64,000 nt of DNA from DASYGT01 sp035999365 (GCA_035999365.1 DASYGT010000044.1:107149-171148); one strand, 5' to 3'; shown: positions 1 to 8,758, numbered from the stretch's first letter. Numbers and translations: made by a program. The notes: generated from the sequence alone by a model not told the origin.

Positions 1-48
1 GCGAGCCAGGTATCTCCCAGCTCTCCCACGCCTGCGTGTGCGGGTTGA

Positions 49-480
49 TCAGCCCTCGACGGTGATGCCCATCGAGCGGGCCGTCCCAGCGATGATCTTG
101 GCGGCCTGGTCGACATCGTTGGCGTTGAGGTCTTCCATCTTGGTCTGCGCGATCTCACGGACCTGGTCCATGGTCACCTTCGCGACCTTCGTCTTGTGCG
201 GCTCGCCGCTGCCCTTGTCGACGCCCGCGGCCTTGAGCAGCAGGCGTGCGGCCGGCGGCGTCTTGGTGATGAAGGTGAACGAACGGTCTTCGTACACCGA
301 GATCTCGACGGGGACGATCTGGCCGCGCTGCCCTTCCGTCGCGGCGTTGTACGCCTTGCAGAACTCCATGATGTTGACGCCGTGCTGGCCGAGCGCGGGG
401 CCGACGGGCGGCGCCGGGTTGGCAGCGCCCGCCTGGATCTGCAGCTTGATGACTGCGGCGAGCTTCTTCTTGGGAGGCAT
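49..480 (-). CDS. rplK: 50S ribosomal protein L11
   Basis: L11 binds the GTPase-associated centre of 23S rRNA with the L10/L12 stalk and is needed for stringent response signalling through RelA. The 143-residue length is normal for the family. The N-terminal domain carries the usual [17 protein letters not shown] region, and the C-terminal RNA-binding domain holds the K-TKVAKVT and G-A-SMGI signatures, ending in VEG. It lies 30 bases downstream of nusG on the same strand, the standard secE-nusG-rplK order. rplA would be expected past the left edge of the window. Confidence 0.98.
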
Positions 481-510
481 GACTTCTCTTCTTCTCGGAT
501 GTGTGGGGAC

Positions 511-1479
511 TTAGAGCTTGGATACCTGGCTGAATGTCAGTTCGACGGGTGTCTCGCGTCCGAAGATCGAGACCAGCACGTGCAGCTTCTGATGCATGGG
601 GTCGATCTCGCTGATCGTCGCCGGCAGCGTGGCAAAGGGGCCGTCCATGACCGTGACGGACTCGCCCACCTCGAAGTCGACGACGTCGATCTTTGCCTTC
701 TCCCCCGTCGCATTCGAGCCACGGCCCGCACCGACTGCCGCAGCCTTCTGCGTGGCCGGAGCAAGGATCTTGACGACCTCGTCGAGGGTCAAGGGCGATG
801 GACGTGAGGTGGCACCGACGAAACCGGTGACTCCCGGGGTGTTGCGGACCGCTCCCCACGACTCGTCGTTGAGGTCCATCCGCACGAGGATGTAGCCGGG
901 GAAGACCTTGCGCTGCACCTGCTGCCGCTTGCCGTTCTTGATTTCCACAACCTCTTCGGTCGGTACCTCGACCTGGAAGATGTAGTCCTCCATGTCCAGC
1001 GACTGGATGCGGCTCTCGAGGTTGGTCTTGACCTTGTTCTCATAGCCCGCGTACGAGTGGACCACGTACCAGTCGCCGAACTGCATCCGCAGGCTGGAAC
1101 GCAGGGCCTCGACCGGGTCCTCCTCGATGGGCTCGTCGATGGGCTCGACGATGGGCTCGTCGACGGGCTCCGCGATGTGCTCGTCGGTGCCCTCGTCCGC
1201 GACGGTCTCGGGTTCCTCGGTTGTGGCCTCAGGCTTTGCGTCGCCGACCAGTGCCGCGACGTCGTCCTCGTCGTCAGGGGCAGCGGCAACCTGCTCGGCG
1301 TCGTCCGCACCAAGCAGGCGGGCGGCCGCGCTCAGATCAACCGGACCGTCGTCGGCCGCTTCGGCCGATTCGCTGCGCCCAGCACCGACCTCGCCGTGCG
1401 CCTCGACCCGGCTCGCGCCGAAGGGGTCGACGAGTTCCGGGTGATCACCCGTGGTGGGGACATCGTCGTGCTCGGACAC
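511..1479 (-). CDS. nusG: Transcription antitermination/elongation factor NusG with acidic extension
   Basis: NusG binds RNA polymerase through its NGN domain and contacts Rho or ribosomal protein S10 through its KOW domain. I chose the GTG at 1479 (VSEHDDVP) because the purine-rich stretch AAGAAGAGAGAGA sits just upstream; longer readings run into secE. The 322-residue product has about 130 disordered acidic residues first, including an EP/DEP-I repeat at residues 103-122. The NGN domain follows from FGDWYVVHSYAGYENKVK (about residue 134), and the KOW motif (V-DGPFA) lies near residue 270. Long acidic extensions are usual in actinobacterial NusG. Confidence 0.96.
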   Translation of the reverse strand: MSEHDDVPTTGDHPELVDPFGASRVEAHGEVGAGRSESAEAADDGPVDLSAAARLLGADDAEQVAAAPDDEDDVAALVGDAKPEATTEEPETVADEGTDEHIAEPVDEPIVEPIDEPIEEDPVEALRSSLRMQFGDWYVVHSYAGYENKVKTNLESRIQSLDMEDYIFQVEVPTEEVVEIKNGKRQQVQRKVFPGYILVRMDLNDESWGAVRNTPGVTGFVGATSRPSPLTLDEVVKILAPATQKAAAVGAGRGSNATGEKAKIDVVDFEVGESVTVMDGPFATLPATISEIDPMHQKLHVLVSIFGRETPVELTFSQVSKL

Positions 1480-1535
1480 AATCTCTCTCTTCTTGCTCTG
1501 TGTGCTGCGATGGATTCGCGGGCGGCGGATACGGG

Positions 1536-1769
1536 CTAGCCGAAGACCAGCAGCACCAGCTTGGCGAAGCCGATGTCCAGGCCGGCGACGATCGCCACCA
1601 TGATCACCACAAAGATGATCACAACGACGGAGTACGTCGCCAGCTCGTGACGCGAGGGCCACAGGACCTTGCGCATCTCCGAGACGCTCTCGCGGACGAA
1701 GCGCAGCGGCCGACCGCCGCGACCACCCGGTGAACGGGGTGTCGCGGACTCGGTGCGGGTCGCGGTCAC
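1536..1769 (-). CDS. secE: Preprotein translocase subunit SecE
   Basis: Small essential subunit of the SecYEG channel. The GTG at 1769 follows a GAGGAG ribosome site by about seven bases and gives 77 residues. The conserved cytoplasmic amphipathic helix and hinge (FVRESVSEMRKVLWPSR) precede a single membrane span (VVVIIFVVIMVAIVAGL). A longer in-frame reading from 1844 lacks a good ribosome site and would overlap the approach to the tRNA gene. It is the first protein gene after tRNA-Trp and leads into nusG-rplK. Confidence 0.95.
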   Translation of the reverse strand: MTATRTESATPRSPGGRGGRPLRFVRESVSEMRKVLWPSRHELATYSVVVIIFVVIMVAIVAGLDIGFAKLVLLVFG

Positions 1770-1854
1770 GAGCTCTCCTCTCGGAAGTCCTGTGTTCTTG
1801 CGTCTGTTCTGCGTCGGTGGTGCAGTACTGCGGTGGTGCGGCATCTGGTCGATG

Positions 1855-1927
1855 CAGGGGCGACAGGACTCGAACCTGCAACCGCCGGTTTTGGAGACCG
1901 GTGCTCTACCAATTGAGCCACGCCCCT
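1855..1927 (-). tRNA. tRNA-Trp (anticodon CCA)
   Basis: A 73-base cloverleaf on the minus strand. The acceptor AGGGGCG pairs with CGCCCCT, the D arm is GCTC-GAGC, the anticodon stem CCGGT/ACCGG closes on a loop with anticodon CCA, and the T arm reads GCAGG-TTCGAGT-CCTGT. The 3' CCA is not encoded. Position directly before secE is conserved in actinobacteria. Confidence 0.97.
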
Positions 1928-2037
1928 ACGGTGCCCGGCGCAGCTTGCGACAACTGCAGGCGAGCATGCTGGCGCAAGGCCACATGGACCCCGGGGGACA
2001 GTCTACGGGGCGTGCGCCCCCGCTTCCAAGTTGCCGG

Positions 2038-3048
2038 TCAGCGCCCGTCGATGTACTCCAAGTACCCGGTTCCCTCGACGGCTCGGCCCCGAAACTCCCC
2101 TTCGTAGCGGTAGCTGCCCGCGAAGCCGGCCGCCATGCCGTACGTGAAGTCGCCGCACATGCGGCCTGCGATGCGGATCAGCCTGCCACCGGCCCCATCG
2201 TCGACCTGCCACTCGAATTCGCGGGGCAGCAGCATCCAGCGGCCGTCGGGCGTGGCGCGGGCCTCGCTCTCGAATCCGTGGATGTCGAATCGGAAGCCCC
2301 GGGAGTAGCTCTGGCTGGGCTCGTCGAGCCCCCGGACGGAGACGACGCGCTGGACCGGCAGCCCGCCGGGACCGAGCACCTGGCCCATGAGCACTTGGGT
2401 GCGGTCGTCGACGTTCAGCACTGAATAGGCGAACGATCGCAGGGGCAGCCGGAGCGCGACGCCCCGGGCGTATTCGAGGGTGCACAGCCCCGCGGCCGCC
2501 ACCCCGCCGATCCGTCCCGTGTACTGGCACAGCAGCGACCAATGGTCGTACAGACCCCCCGGAAGCCGCGCGAAGTGGGTGACCGAGCCGGTGGCGTGCA
2601 GGTGCAGATCGGCCGTCACCTGCGGATGGGTGATGCGGACGGAGTAGTCCGGGTAGCTCCCCTCGAACAGCAGCCGGTCGCCGAAGCGCAGGCTGCTCCC
2701 GTCAGGGCTGAGCTCGCAATCCTCGGCGACGCTGTACCCCTGCAACTGATCGGTCGTCATCGCACCCGTCGCCGTCAACAGGCTGACCGTGTCGCGGTCG
2801 GAGGTCTGTACCAAGTGGCTGTTGCGCCAGAGGGCGACGGGGGGCTGGCCGATCACGGCGATGACATCGAGGAAGCGATGAGGCTCAGGTAGCCCCGGGA
2901 TCATCACGCCGTAATGCACCGTCGAGTACCGCCCGTGCGGCGGGCCGAACGGGGTCGCGGGATCGAAGCGCCGGCCGTCGAGCCGGTGCACCGGGTTGAC
3001 GACGGCTCGCAGCGATCGCGCCAGCGGCGCGGGAATGGGCAGGTGCAC
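2038..3048 (-). CDS. Conserved hypothetical protein, possibly DUF6670 family
   Basis: A 336-residue protein with no signal peptide or membrane span that I can see. It is rich in beta-strand-like segments (SYRYEGEFRGRAVEGTGYLEY near the C-terminus; WMLLPREFEWQVDDG in the middle), suggesting a lipocalin- or tocopherol-cyclase-like all-beta fold. The family name is from memory and uncertain. The GTG at 3048 is chosen because the product starts VHLPIPAPLARSLRAVVNPV and leaves 36 bases to the divergent aminotransferase gene. Ribosome site is weak, so a start slightly downstream is possible. The reading frame is open further upstream, but only as a shadow of aspC. Confidence 0.6.
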   Translation of the reverse strand: MHLPIPAPLARSLRAVVNPVHRLDGRRFDPATPFGPPHGRYSTVHYGVMIPGLPEPHRFLDVIAVIGQPPVALWRNSHLVQTSDRDTVSLLTATGAMTTDQLQGYSVAEDCELSPDGSSLRFGDRLLFEGSYPDYSVRITHPQVTADLHLHATGSVTHFARLPGGLYDHWSLLCQYTGRIGGVAAAGLCTLEYARGVALRLPLRSFAYSVLNVDDRTQVLMGQVLGPGGLPVQRVVSVRGLDEPSQSYSRGFRFDIHGFESEARATPDGRWMLLPREFEWQVDDGAGGRLIRIAGRMCGDFTYGMAAGFAGSYRYEGEFRGRAVEGTGYLEYIDGR

Positions 3049-3084
3049 GCAAAAAGTGTCCACCGCGGGTGGGACGATGAACGC

Positions 3085-4284
3085 ATGGGAGCACGCGTAT
3101 CCGACCGCATCGCCGCCATCGCCGAGTCCGCGACTCTGGCCGTCGACGCGAAGGCCAAGGCACTGAAAGCGGCCGGACGGCCCGTCATCGGATTCGGAGC
3201 GGGCGAACCGGATTTCGCGACGCCGGACTACATCGTCGAGGCAGCCGTGGCTGCCTGCCGTGACCCTAAGAACCACCGTTACACCCCGGTAGCCGGACTG
3301 CCCGAACTCCGTGCCGCCGTCGCCGAGAAGACCGCACGCGATTCTGGCTACGCCGTCGACGGCAGCCAGGTTCTGATCACCAACGGCGGCAAGCAGGCCG
3401 TCTACAACGCGTTCGCCACGCTCCTCGACCCGGGCGACGAAGTCATCCTCGTCGCGCCGTACTGGACGACCTACCCCGAGGCGATAAAGCTCGCCGGGGG
3501 CGTCCCCGTCGAGGTGATCACCGACGAGACGAGCGGCTACCTGGCCACCGTCGAGCAGCTTGAGGCAGCACGCACCTCTCGCACGAAGGTCCTGCTCTTC
3601 GTGTCGCCGTCCAACCCGACCGGGGCGGTGTATCCCCCGGAACAGGTGCGGGCAATCGGTGAGTGGGCCGCCGGGAAGGGCTTGTGGGTCGTCACCGACG
3701 AGATCTATGAGCACCTCGTGTACGGCGCCGCCCGCCACGTGTCGATTGCGACGCAGACACCTGAGCTCGGCGACCGCGTCGTGGTGCTCAACGGAGTCGC
3801 GAAGACCTACGCGATGACGGGATGGCGGGTCGGCTGGATGATCGGGCCGGCCGACGTCGTGAAGGCAGCCACCAACCTCCAGTCGCACGCGACCTCCAAC
3901 GTGTCCAACGTGGCGCAGGTCGCCGCACTGGCCGCGGTCAGCGGCGACCTCTCTGCGGTGGCTGCGATGCGCACGGCCTTCGACCGCCGCCGCCGCACCA
4001 TCGTCAGCATGCTGAGCGACATCCCTGGTGTGGTCTGCCCCGAACCGGAGGGTGCTTTCTACGTTTACCCGTCGGTGAAGGGTTTGCTCGGGCGCCCGCT
4101 GCGTGGGCGGGTGGCCAGTTCCTCCACCGAGCTGGCCGCCGTCATCCTCGATGAGGTCGAGGTCGCCGTGGTACCGGGAGAGGCGTTCGGCACGCCGGGG
4201 TATCTGCGGCTGTCCTACGCCCTGGGCGACGACGATCTCGCAGAGGGCATCAGCCGTATCGCCAAGCTCGTCGCCGACGCTTGA
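3085..4284 (+). CDS. aspC: Pyridoxal phosphate-dependent aspartate aminotransferase
   Basis: Class I/II aminotransferase of 399 residues, subgroup I-gamma-like, transferring the amino group of aspartate to 2-oxoglutarate or a related substrate. Visible cofactor residues are N177 in SPSNPTG, D205 and Y208 in TDEIYEH, and the Schiff-base K240 in NGVAKTYAMTGWRVG. The C-terminal LRLSY supplies the carboxylate-binding arginine. The ATG at 3085 begins MGARVSDRIAAIAESATLAVD, the usual family start. The tRNA-Trp-aspC association is seen in several actinobacteria. Confidence 0.92.
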   Translation: MGARVSDRIAAIAESATLAVDAKAKALKAAGRPVIGFGAGEPDFATPDYIVEAAVAACRDPKNHRYTPVAGLPELRAAVAEKTARDSGYAVDGSQVLITNGGKQAVYNAFATLLDPGDEVILVAPYWTTYPEAIKLAGGVPVEVITDETSGYLATVEQLEAARTSRTKVLLFVSPSNPTGAVYPPEQVRAIGEWAAGKGLWVVTDEIYEHLVYGAARHVSIATQTPELGDRVVVLNGVAKTYAMTGWRVGWMIGPADVVKAATNLQSHATSNVSNVAQVAALAAVSGDLSAVAAMRTAFDRRRRTIVSMLSDIPGVVCPEPEGAFYVYPSVKGLLGRPLRGRVASSSTELAAVILDEVEVAVVPGEAFGTPGYLRLSYALGDDDLAEGISRIAKLVADA

Positions 4285-4293
4285 TCCTGTCGA

Positions 4294-5730
4294 TCACGGC
4301 AGGGCACCTGCCTTGCGCAGCACGGCGAGGGCAGCGGGCAGCGCGTGCAAGGCTGCTGCCAGATCTGCCGGGTTCGCGATCCGCCACGCGTTGCGGTTGA
4401 CATAACAACGCAGCGCTGCGTCCCACGCGTTGGCGCCTGCCGCGGCACGGGCAGCTTCGAGAGCCGCCGATCCCTTGTTGTAGGTGACGAAGTAGTAGGC
4501 ACCGGCATCCGCGCCGTAGGACTCGGTCGACCGGTCGACCGTCCCCGGCGCGATCAGATCGCTCGGAGTCGATGGGGGCAGCCCGTCGACCAGATGCTCG
4601 GCGTAGCTCGCGAACGCCTCGTCGAGCCAGGGGTGCAGGGCCTGCGAGTCGCCGACCATCGCGTAGAACCACTGATGCGCCGTCTCGTGCACGGCAACCG
4701 AGCGCGAGCTGCTCAGCATCAGGATCGAACTCGGGTACTCGATCCCGCCGCCGGACAGCGGGAGCGCCGCGATCGACAGCGACGGGAACGGGAACGGTCC
4801 GAAGTGCGATGCAAGCTGTGTGATCGCCCGCACGAACTCCGGCACCAGCCCGTCGCGTACCTGTGTCGAGTAACCGCCGACGCGCAGTCGCACGCCCTGG
4901 ACGGTCACGTCCGACGTCACGAACGGGCCTACCGCGACGCTGATGTCACGCGCAGCCGAGATCGCCGACGTCCAGGTTCGGGTGCGGCCGGCTGTAGGCG
5001 GCGGAGCCGGATCGCCCGACATGATCACGGTGTCGGCGGCGGGTGCTGTCACCGTCAGGTTGGTCTGCATCGCCTCGCTGGTCGCACTCTCCGCGGTGAA
5101 GTCGATCATGTTCTCGGTGTGCCAGCCGTAGCCGCGTTCCCATGCGAGCAGCGGCTCTGCAGATGCGAACCAGGCGTAGCGACCGCCGCCTGCTCCGATC
5201 CTGCCGAATCGGTCGAATGCCTCGTTGCCCAGCGTGACGGTGAAGGCGATGTCGGCCGACACCGTCGTGCCGGCGGCCACGGTGGATGCGAACGGGATGT
5301 GCAGCAAGCCGCCCTGGGTCGACGCTGCCGCCCCCGCTCTGGTGTACGTCGGGGCAGCCGCGCCGTGGTCGGCGGTTGCCGAGGTGACCCGGATCGAGTT
5401 GCCCGCCGCGACGCTCGGCGCTGTGTTCGCCGTGAGCCGGAAGACCAGTTCGGTGATCGACCTGTCCGGGGTGAACGTGATGTGCTCGCGACCGCTCACC
5501 GCGGTGAGGTCGGCACTGACGTCGAAGTCGAGATCGACCCGCGGCCGGTTGGGGTCGGGCGCCGCGTAGGACGTGGGGCAGGCGTCCGGGGACGTCGTTG
5601 CGGTCGCCGAGCTCGACGGCGCCGTTGCCGTCGGATGCGCCGACCCGCGCCCGTGGGAGACCGAGGTGCAGCCGGCGAGAACGACGCTGCTGACCACGAT
5701 CGCCGTGCGCAGCGCCCCACGTCGGGTCAT
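4294..5730 (-). CDS. M1-family (gluzincin) metallopeptidase lipoprotein
   Basis: A 478-residue exported zinc peptidase. The N-terminus is a lipoprotein signal ending in LAGC (C21), followed by a Ser/Thr/Ala linker to about residue 50. The N-terminal beta domain contains the HITFTPD strand region. The exopeptidase-like motif GGGIEYPS lies at 327-334. Zinc ligands are H348, H352 and E371 in HETAHQW-X18-E, the exact M1 spacing. Cell-surface aminopeptidase activity is inferred; the substrate is unknown. Its start overlaps the preceding DUF2505 gene by four bases (ATGA), so it is probably co-translated with the dehydratase genes. It converges on aspC with a nine-base gap. Confidence 0.88.
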   Translation of the reverse strand: MTRRGALRTAIVVSSVVLAGCTSVSHGRGSAHPTATAPSSSATATTSPDACPTSYAAPDPNRPRVDLDFDVSADLTAVSGREHITFTPDRSITELVFRLTANTAPSVAAGNSIRVTSATADHGAAAPTYTRAGAAASTQGGLLHIPFASTVAAGTTVSADIAFTVTLGNEAFDRFGRIGAGGGRYAWFASAEPLLAWERGYGWHTENMIDFTAESATSEAMQTNLTVTAPAADTVIMSGDPAPPPTAGRTRTWTSAISAARDISVAVGPFVTSDVTVQGVRLRVGGYSTQVRDGLVPEFVRAITQLASHFGPFPFPSLSIAALPLSGGGIEYPSSILMLSSSRSVAVHETAHQWFYAMVGDSQALHPWLDEAFASYAEHLVDGLPPSTPSDLIAPGTVDRSTESYGADAGAYYFVTYNKGSAALEAARAAAGANAWDAALRCYVNRNAWRIANPADLAAALHALPAALAVLRKAGALP

Positions 5731-6227
5731 AGCCGCGCGGCAACCCACGCCTGAGCGGTGCGCTCCTCGGAGTCGATCACGCCCACGATGATCGGCGCTG
5801 CAAACCCTTCGACGCGGGAGCCGATCAGCGGAACGTGCGCCGTGAATTCCGCGTCGACGATCACCTGCGTGAGCATCGGGTCGACCGGAACGATGCTGAT
5901 CTCGCCCCGCATGGAGGCGGGCGCGCCGTGGAAGTGCACGTCGAGTTCGGCCGTGCGCGCGCCGCTCTTGTCGGGGGGTCCCCACGAGATCGTCTCGGTC
6001 GACGTGACTCCGGAGGGAACCAACTTGCGAAGCAGCTTGGGGAAGCCGACGGTCGGGAGCTTGCGCTTCGCCTTGATCACAGCAGTATCCCCCGTACGGA
6101 TGATCTCCACAGCATGCGTGAGCGCGCCCGCATCGACGCACTTGCGCCGCTGGTACTCGTCCGTGCAGATCATGTCGAAGACGTCCGACGCCGAGATCGG
6201 GTTCGTCATCGTCCGTTCGATCCTCAT
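5727..6227 (-). CDS. DUF2505 family protein
   Basis: A 166-residue protein of the actinobacterial DUF2505 family, whose members look like SRPBCC/START-type lipid-binding folds; function unknown. The start at 6227 (MRIERTMTNPISASDVFD) is favoured over the internal ATG at 6209 because it overlaps the upstream stop as ATGA and because family members begin with a similar basic strand before the VF helix. The C-terminal helix contains GFAAPIIVGVIDSEERTAQ. It sits between hadB-like and the lipoprotein peptidase, overlapping both by four bases, so these genes form one transcription unit. Confidence 0.82.
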   Translation of the reverse strand: MRIERTMTNPISASDVFDMICTDEYQRRKCVDAGALTHAVEIIRTGDTAVIKAKRKLPTVGFPKLLRKLVPSGVTSTETISWGPPDKSGARTAELDVHFHGAPASMRGEISIVPVDPMLTQVIVDAEFTAHVPLIGSRVEGFAAPIIVGVIDSEERTAQAWVAARL

Positions 6228-6676
6228 CCGGCGGCCCCGACTGCCCCAGTGCCTCGTCCGGCCGGCGGACGGACGACGGCGCGCGCCTTCGCCAGCACAG
6301 TCTGGCCGTCGGAGGTGGCCGTCAGGTCGACCTCGATCAGACCGTCGTCGCGTATGGCGCGTACCTGGCCGCTGACCTGCAATCGCGCGCCCTCCGGATC
6401 GGAAACGACGACCGGACGGGTGAAGCGGACCGAGTACTCGACGACGGCCGCCGGATCGCCTATCCAATCGGTGACCACGCGCACCGCCGTTGCCATCGTG
6501 AACATTCCGTGCGCGATCACGTCGGGCAGCCCCACGGACTTCGCGAAACGCTCGTTCCAGTGGATCGGGTTGAAGTCGCCGGAGGCGCCGGCGTAGCGGA
6601 CGAGATCGAATCTGCTGATGGGGAATTCCTGCGCCGGCAACTCCGTGCCGATCTCGATGCCGGTCATGCCGCTCAT
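6224..6676 (-). CDS. MaoC-like hot-dog dehydratase, HadB-like
   Basis: A 150-residue single hot-dog protein. The hydratase-2 motif appears as YAGASGDFNPIHWNE-FAKSVGLPDVIAHGM, with catalytic-type D and H in GDFNPIH. In mycobacteria HadB is the catalytic subunit of the FAS-II (3R)-hydroxyacyl-ACP dehydratase and pairs with HadA. Here the HadA-like gene overlaps the start by four bases, so the pair probably forms one enzyme. A hadC gene is not present. Whether the substrate is an acyl-ACP or an enoyl-CoA cannot be told from sequence. Confidence 0.85.
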   Translation of the reverse strand: MSGMTGIEIGTELPAQEFPISRFDLVRYAGASGDFNPIHWNERFAKSVGLPDVIAHGMFTMATAVRVVTDWIGDPAAVVEYSVRFTRPVVVSDPEGARLQVSGQVRAIRDDGLIEVDLTATSDGQTVLAKARAVVRPPAGRGTGAVGAAG

Positions 6677-7122
6677 GCCGCTGTCCCGCGCGCGACGATC
6701 GTCGAGTACGCCGTCAGCACGGCCTCACCACCGACGGTCGAGACGTCGGCGCGAAGGGTCACGATGTCGTTGCCGGCCGCTACGCGGATGTCCTCCACCG
6801 AGACCACCACCTGCAGCACGTCGCCGGGTCGGACGGCGCGCTGGTGGACGAAGCGCTGCTCACCGTGCACGACGCGCGAGTAGTCCATCCCGAATTCAGG
6901 ATCGCCGATCACCTGCGCACCGGCCGTCAGCGTGAGCAGGATGCCGAACGTCGGCGGCGCGATGATGTCGTCGTGCCCCGCGGCGCGCGCGGCGGCGGGG
7001 TCGCGATAGATCGGATTCGGGTCGTTGACGGCATCCGCGAATTCGCGGATCTTCTGCCGCCCCACCTCGTAGGGCGCAGTGGGGGGATAGACGCGCCCCA
7101 CGAAGGATTGGTCGACACTCAT
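6673..7122 (-). CDS. FAS1-like dehydratase N-domain protein, HadA-like
   Basis: A 149-residue hot-dog protein of the HadA/UPF0336 type (MaoC dehydratase N-terminal domain). It begins with VGRVYPPTAPYEVGRQKIREFADAVNDPNPIYRD, the family signature, and lacks the catalytic Asp-His pair of its neighbour. It is expected to be the structural and substrate-tunnel partner of the HadB-like subunit at 6224-6676. The rpmG-hadA-hadB order is conserved in actinobacteria, but here a TetR gene is inserted between rpmG and this gene. Confidence 0.86.
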   Translation of the reverse strand: MSVDQSFVGRVYPPTAPYEVGRQKIREFADAVNDPNPIYRDPAAARAAGHDDIIAPPTFGILLTLTAGAQVIGDPEFGMDYSRVVHGEQRFVHQRAVRPGDVLQVVVSVEDIRVAAGNDIVTLRADVSTVGGEAVLTAYSTIVARGTAA

Positions 7123-7186
7123 ACCCCAGACGCTAACGCCCGCGCGGACGAACTACCGAGTGACGTCCGGCGTGGGGTCGCTCACG

Positions 7187-7894
7187 TCAACGCCGATCGC
7201 CCACCACTGCCTCGACCGGCAGTGGTTCGTCGTAACCCACGTGGACGTTGTTGGCGCGCGCCGTTCCCTCGATCAGGTTCCACACCCCGTCGCAGAGGAT
7301 CTCGGTCACCTTCTCGCGCGAGATCGTCCGCCGGGTGAGCCACCAGGACCCGGTCGATTCGACGAGCCCGACCAAGCCGTATGCGCCTGGTTCTGCCTTC
7401 TCGGCGTCGATACCGAAGTACATCAGGAAGATCTTCAAGAGCATGGCGACCTGATCGGCGAGCGTGTTCTCGACCGACTGAAGCGACGACCCGTTGCGGC
7501 GATTGCGCAGGAAGTAGTAGAGGTTGGGGTGCTCGTCGAGCCAGCCGATGATCACACTGATGACCGACTCGATCACCTGACGGGGCGTCGATTCCGCGGT
7601 TACGGACAATTGAGGGAGGACGCTCTCGATCACGGATGTGGCCACGTGATCGGCGATCGCCTGGCGCAGGTCCTCGCGGTCGCGGAAGTAGCGGTAGAGA
7701 ACGGTACGGCTGACATCGGCCGCGTCGGCGATCTGCTCGGCGCTCGCCTCGGCGCCGAACCGGTCAATGGCTGCTGCCCCCGCCGCGACGAACGCCGCGC
7801 GTCGCTGAGCCCGGTGCTGGGTCCACCGCGAGCGCCGACCATCGGGAGGACGGTCGGCAGCAGTCATGTCCGTTGCCACCGCGTGCTCGCTCAT
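7187..7894 (-). CDS. TetR family transcriptional regulator
   Basis: A 235-residue repressor. The N-terminal helix-turn-helix is at roughly residues 45-75 (SAEQIADAADVSRTVLYRYFRDREDL), preceded by a basic W-QHRAQRR segment. The C-terminal ligand domain contains EHPNLYYFLRNRR and GLVGLVESTGSWWLTRR. Its layout closely resembles the TetR protein at 32007-32687, so the two are probably paralogues. It lies 64 bases upstream of hadA on the same strand and may regulate the dehydratase operon; no operator was identified nearby. Confidence 0.9.
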   Translation of the reverse strand: MSEHAVATDMTAADRPPDGRRSRWTQHRAQRRAAFVAAGAAAIDRFGAEASAEQIADAADVSRTVLYRYFRDREDLRQAIADHVATSVIESVLPQLSVTAESTPRQVIESVISVIIGWLDEHPNLYYFLRNRRNGSSLQSVENTLADQVAMLLKIFLMYFGIDAEKAEPGAYGLVGLVESTGSWWLTRRTISREKVTEILCDGVWNLIEGTARANNVHVGYDEPLPVEAVVGDRR

Positions 7895-8026
7895 CGGACC
7901 ACCCCCACGGCCGGGAACCTGTTTCGAGGTCCCGGCTACCGGGTCAGCCTAACGGCTCCGGCGGGGTAATTGAGACGCTGCGTTACATCTTCCAGGGGAA
8001 CGTCGGCTGCCTGTGCCAACGCCGGG

Positions 8027-8191
8027 TTAGCGGGTCTCGCGGTGCTCGGTGTGCTTGCCGCAGTTCGGGCAGAACTTCTTGAGATCCAACCGGTCGGGGT
8101 CGTTGCGGCGATTCTTCTTGGTGATGTAGTTGCGGTGCTTGCACACCTGGCATGCCAAGGTGATCTTCGGACGGACGTCGGTGGCTGCCAC
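8027..8191 (-). CDS. rpmG: 50S ribosomal protein L33, zinc-binding form
   Basis: A 54-residue ribosomal protein starting with GTG (VAATDVRPKITLACQVCK), preceded by AGAAGGG. Four cysteines in two CxxC pairs (C14/C17 and C41/C44) identify the zinc-containing C+ paralogue. It follows tRNA-Thr and tRNA-Met on the same strand, a standard actinobacterial cluster. C+ paralogues are often replaced by C- forms under zinc limitation; no Zur box was seen upstream here. Confidence 0.96.
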   Translation of the reverse strand: MAATDVRPKITLACQVCKHRNYITKKNRRNDPDRLDLKKFCPNCGKHTEHRETR

Positions 8192-8280
8192 GGGTAGTGC
8201 CCTTCTTCGATGAACTGCGAGGTCGTTCGTCAGGTCGTGAAGTACGTGTTCGAAATATGCGTACCTCGGTGTATTCGGTG

Positions 8281-8354
8281 TAGCGAGGGCCGGACTTGAA
8301 CCGGCGACACAGCGATTATGAGCCGCTTGCTCTACCAGACTGAGCTACCCCGCC
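8281..8354 (-). tRNA. tRNA-Met (anticodon CAT)
   Basis: A 74-base cloverleaf on the minus strand. The acceptor GGCGGGG pairs with CCTCGCT with two G-U pairs, and the discriminator is A. The anticodon CAT sits in the loop between GCGGC and the complementary GCTG-type arm, and the T arm is GCCGG-TTCAAGT-CCGGC. G1-U72 and the D-arm pattern fit an elongator rather than an initiator, though this is not proven. Confidence 0.93.
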
Positions 8355-8393
8355 CCCAGGCTGCCGCGAGGACGTGAGCCCCAGTGCCGCCCG

Positions 8394-8466
8394 AGCCCCC
8401 TTACGGAATCGAACCGTAGACCTTCTCCTTACCATGGAGACGCTCTGCCGACTGAGCTAAGGGGGC
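8394..8466 (-). tRNA. tRNA-Thr (anticodon GGT)
   Basis: A 73-base cloverleaf on the minus strand. The acceptor GCCCCCT pairs with AGGGGGC and the discriminator is U. The anticodon stem TCTCC/GGAGA closes the loop ATGGTAA, giving anticodon GGT. The T arm is TACGG-TTCGATT-CCGTA. It is the first gene of the tRNA-Thr, tRNA-Met, rpmG cluster. The 292 bases between it and the divergent sdh operon hold no gene; they should carry both promoters. Confidence 0.95.
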
Positions 8467-8758
8467 AGCCGCGAAGGTCTACGCAGCGACCCGAACGGTG
8501 GTCGCCGCGCGGTGTTCGCGCCAGCCCACGATCTTACACGACAGACGATGCCAATCTCACACGTCCATCCAGCGATGAAGTGGCCTCCACGCCTATATCT
8601 TGGCAACGTCGTGCGCACGGGACAGACTCCCTCCGGAGCTCGCCCGAGCGCCCAGTCAGCAGTTGTCGACAGGCGAGCGGAGCGATCCGGTCGCTCGAGA
8701 AGTCGGCATCGAGTCGAGAGGCACCTGACCACATGATCGACGACACTGGCCGACACCG

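Noticed and set aside
1480..1881. Longer nusG start reaching into secE
   Set aside because: The extra residues are a shadow of secE in another frame; the GTG at 1479 has the purine-rich ribosome site.
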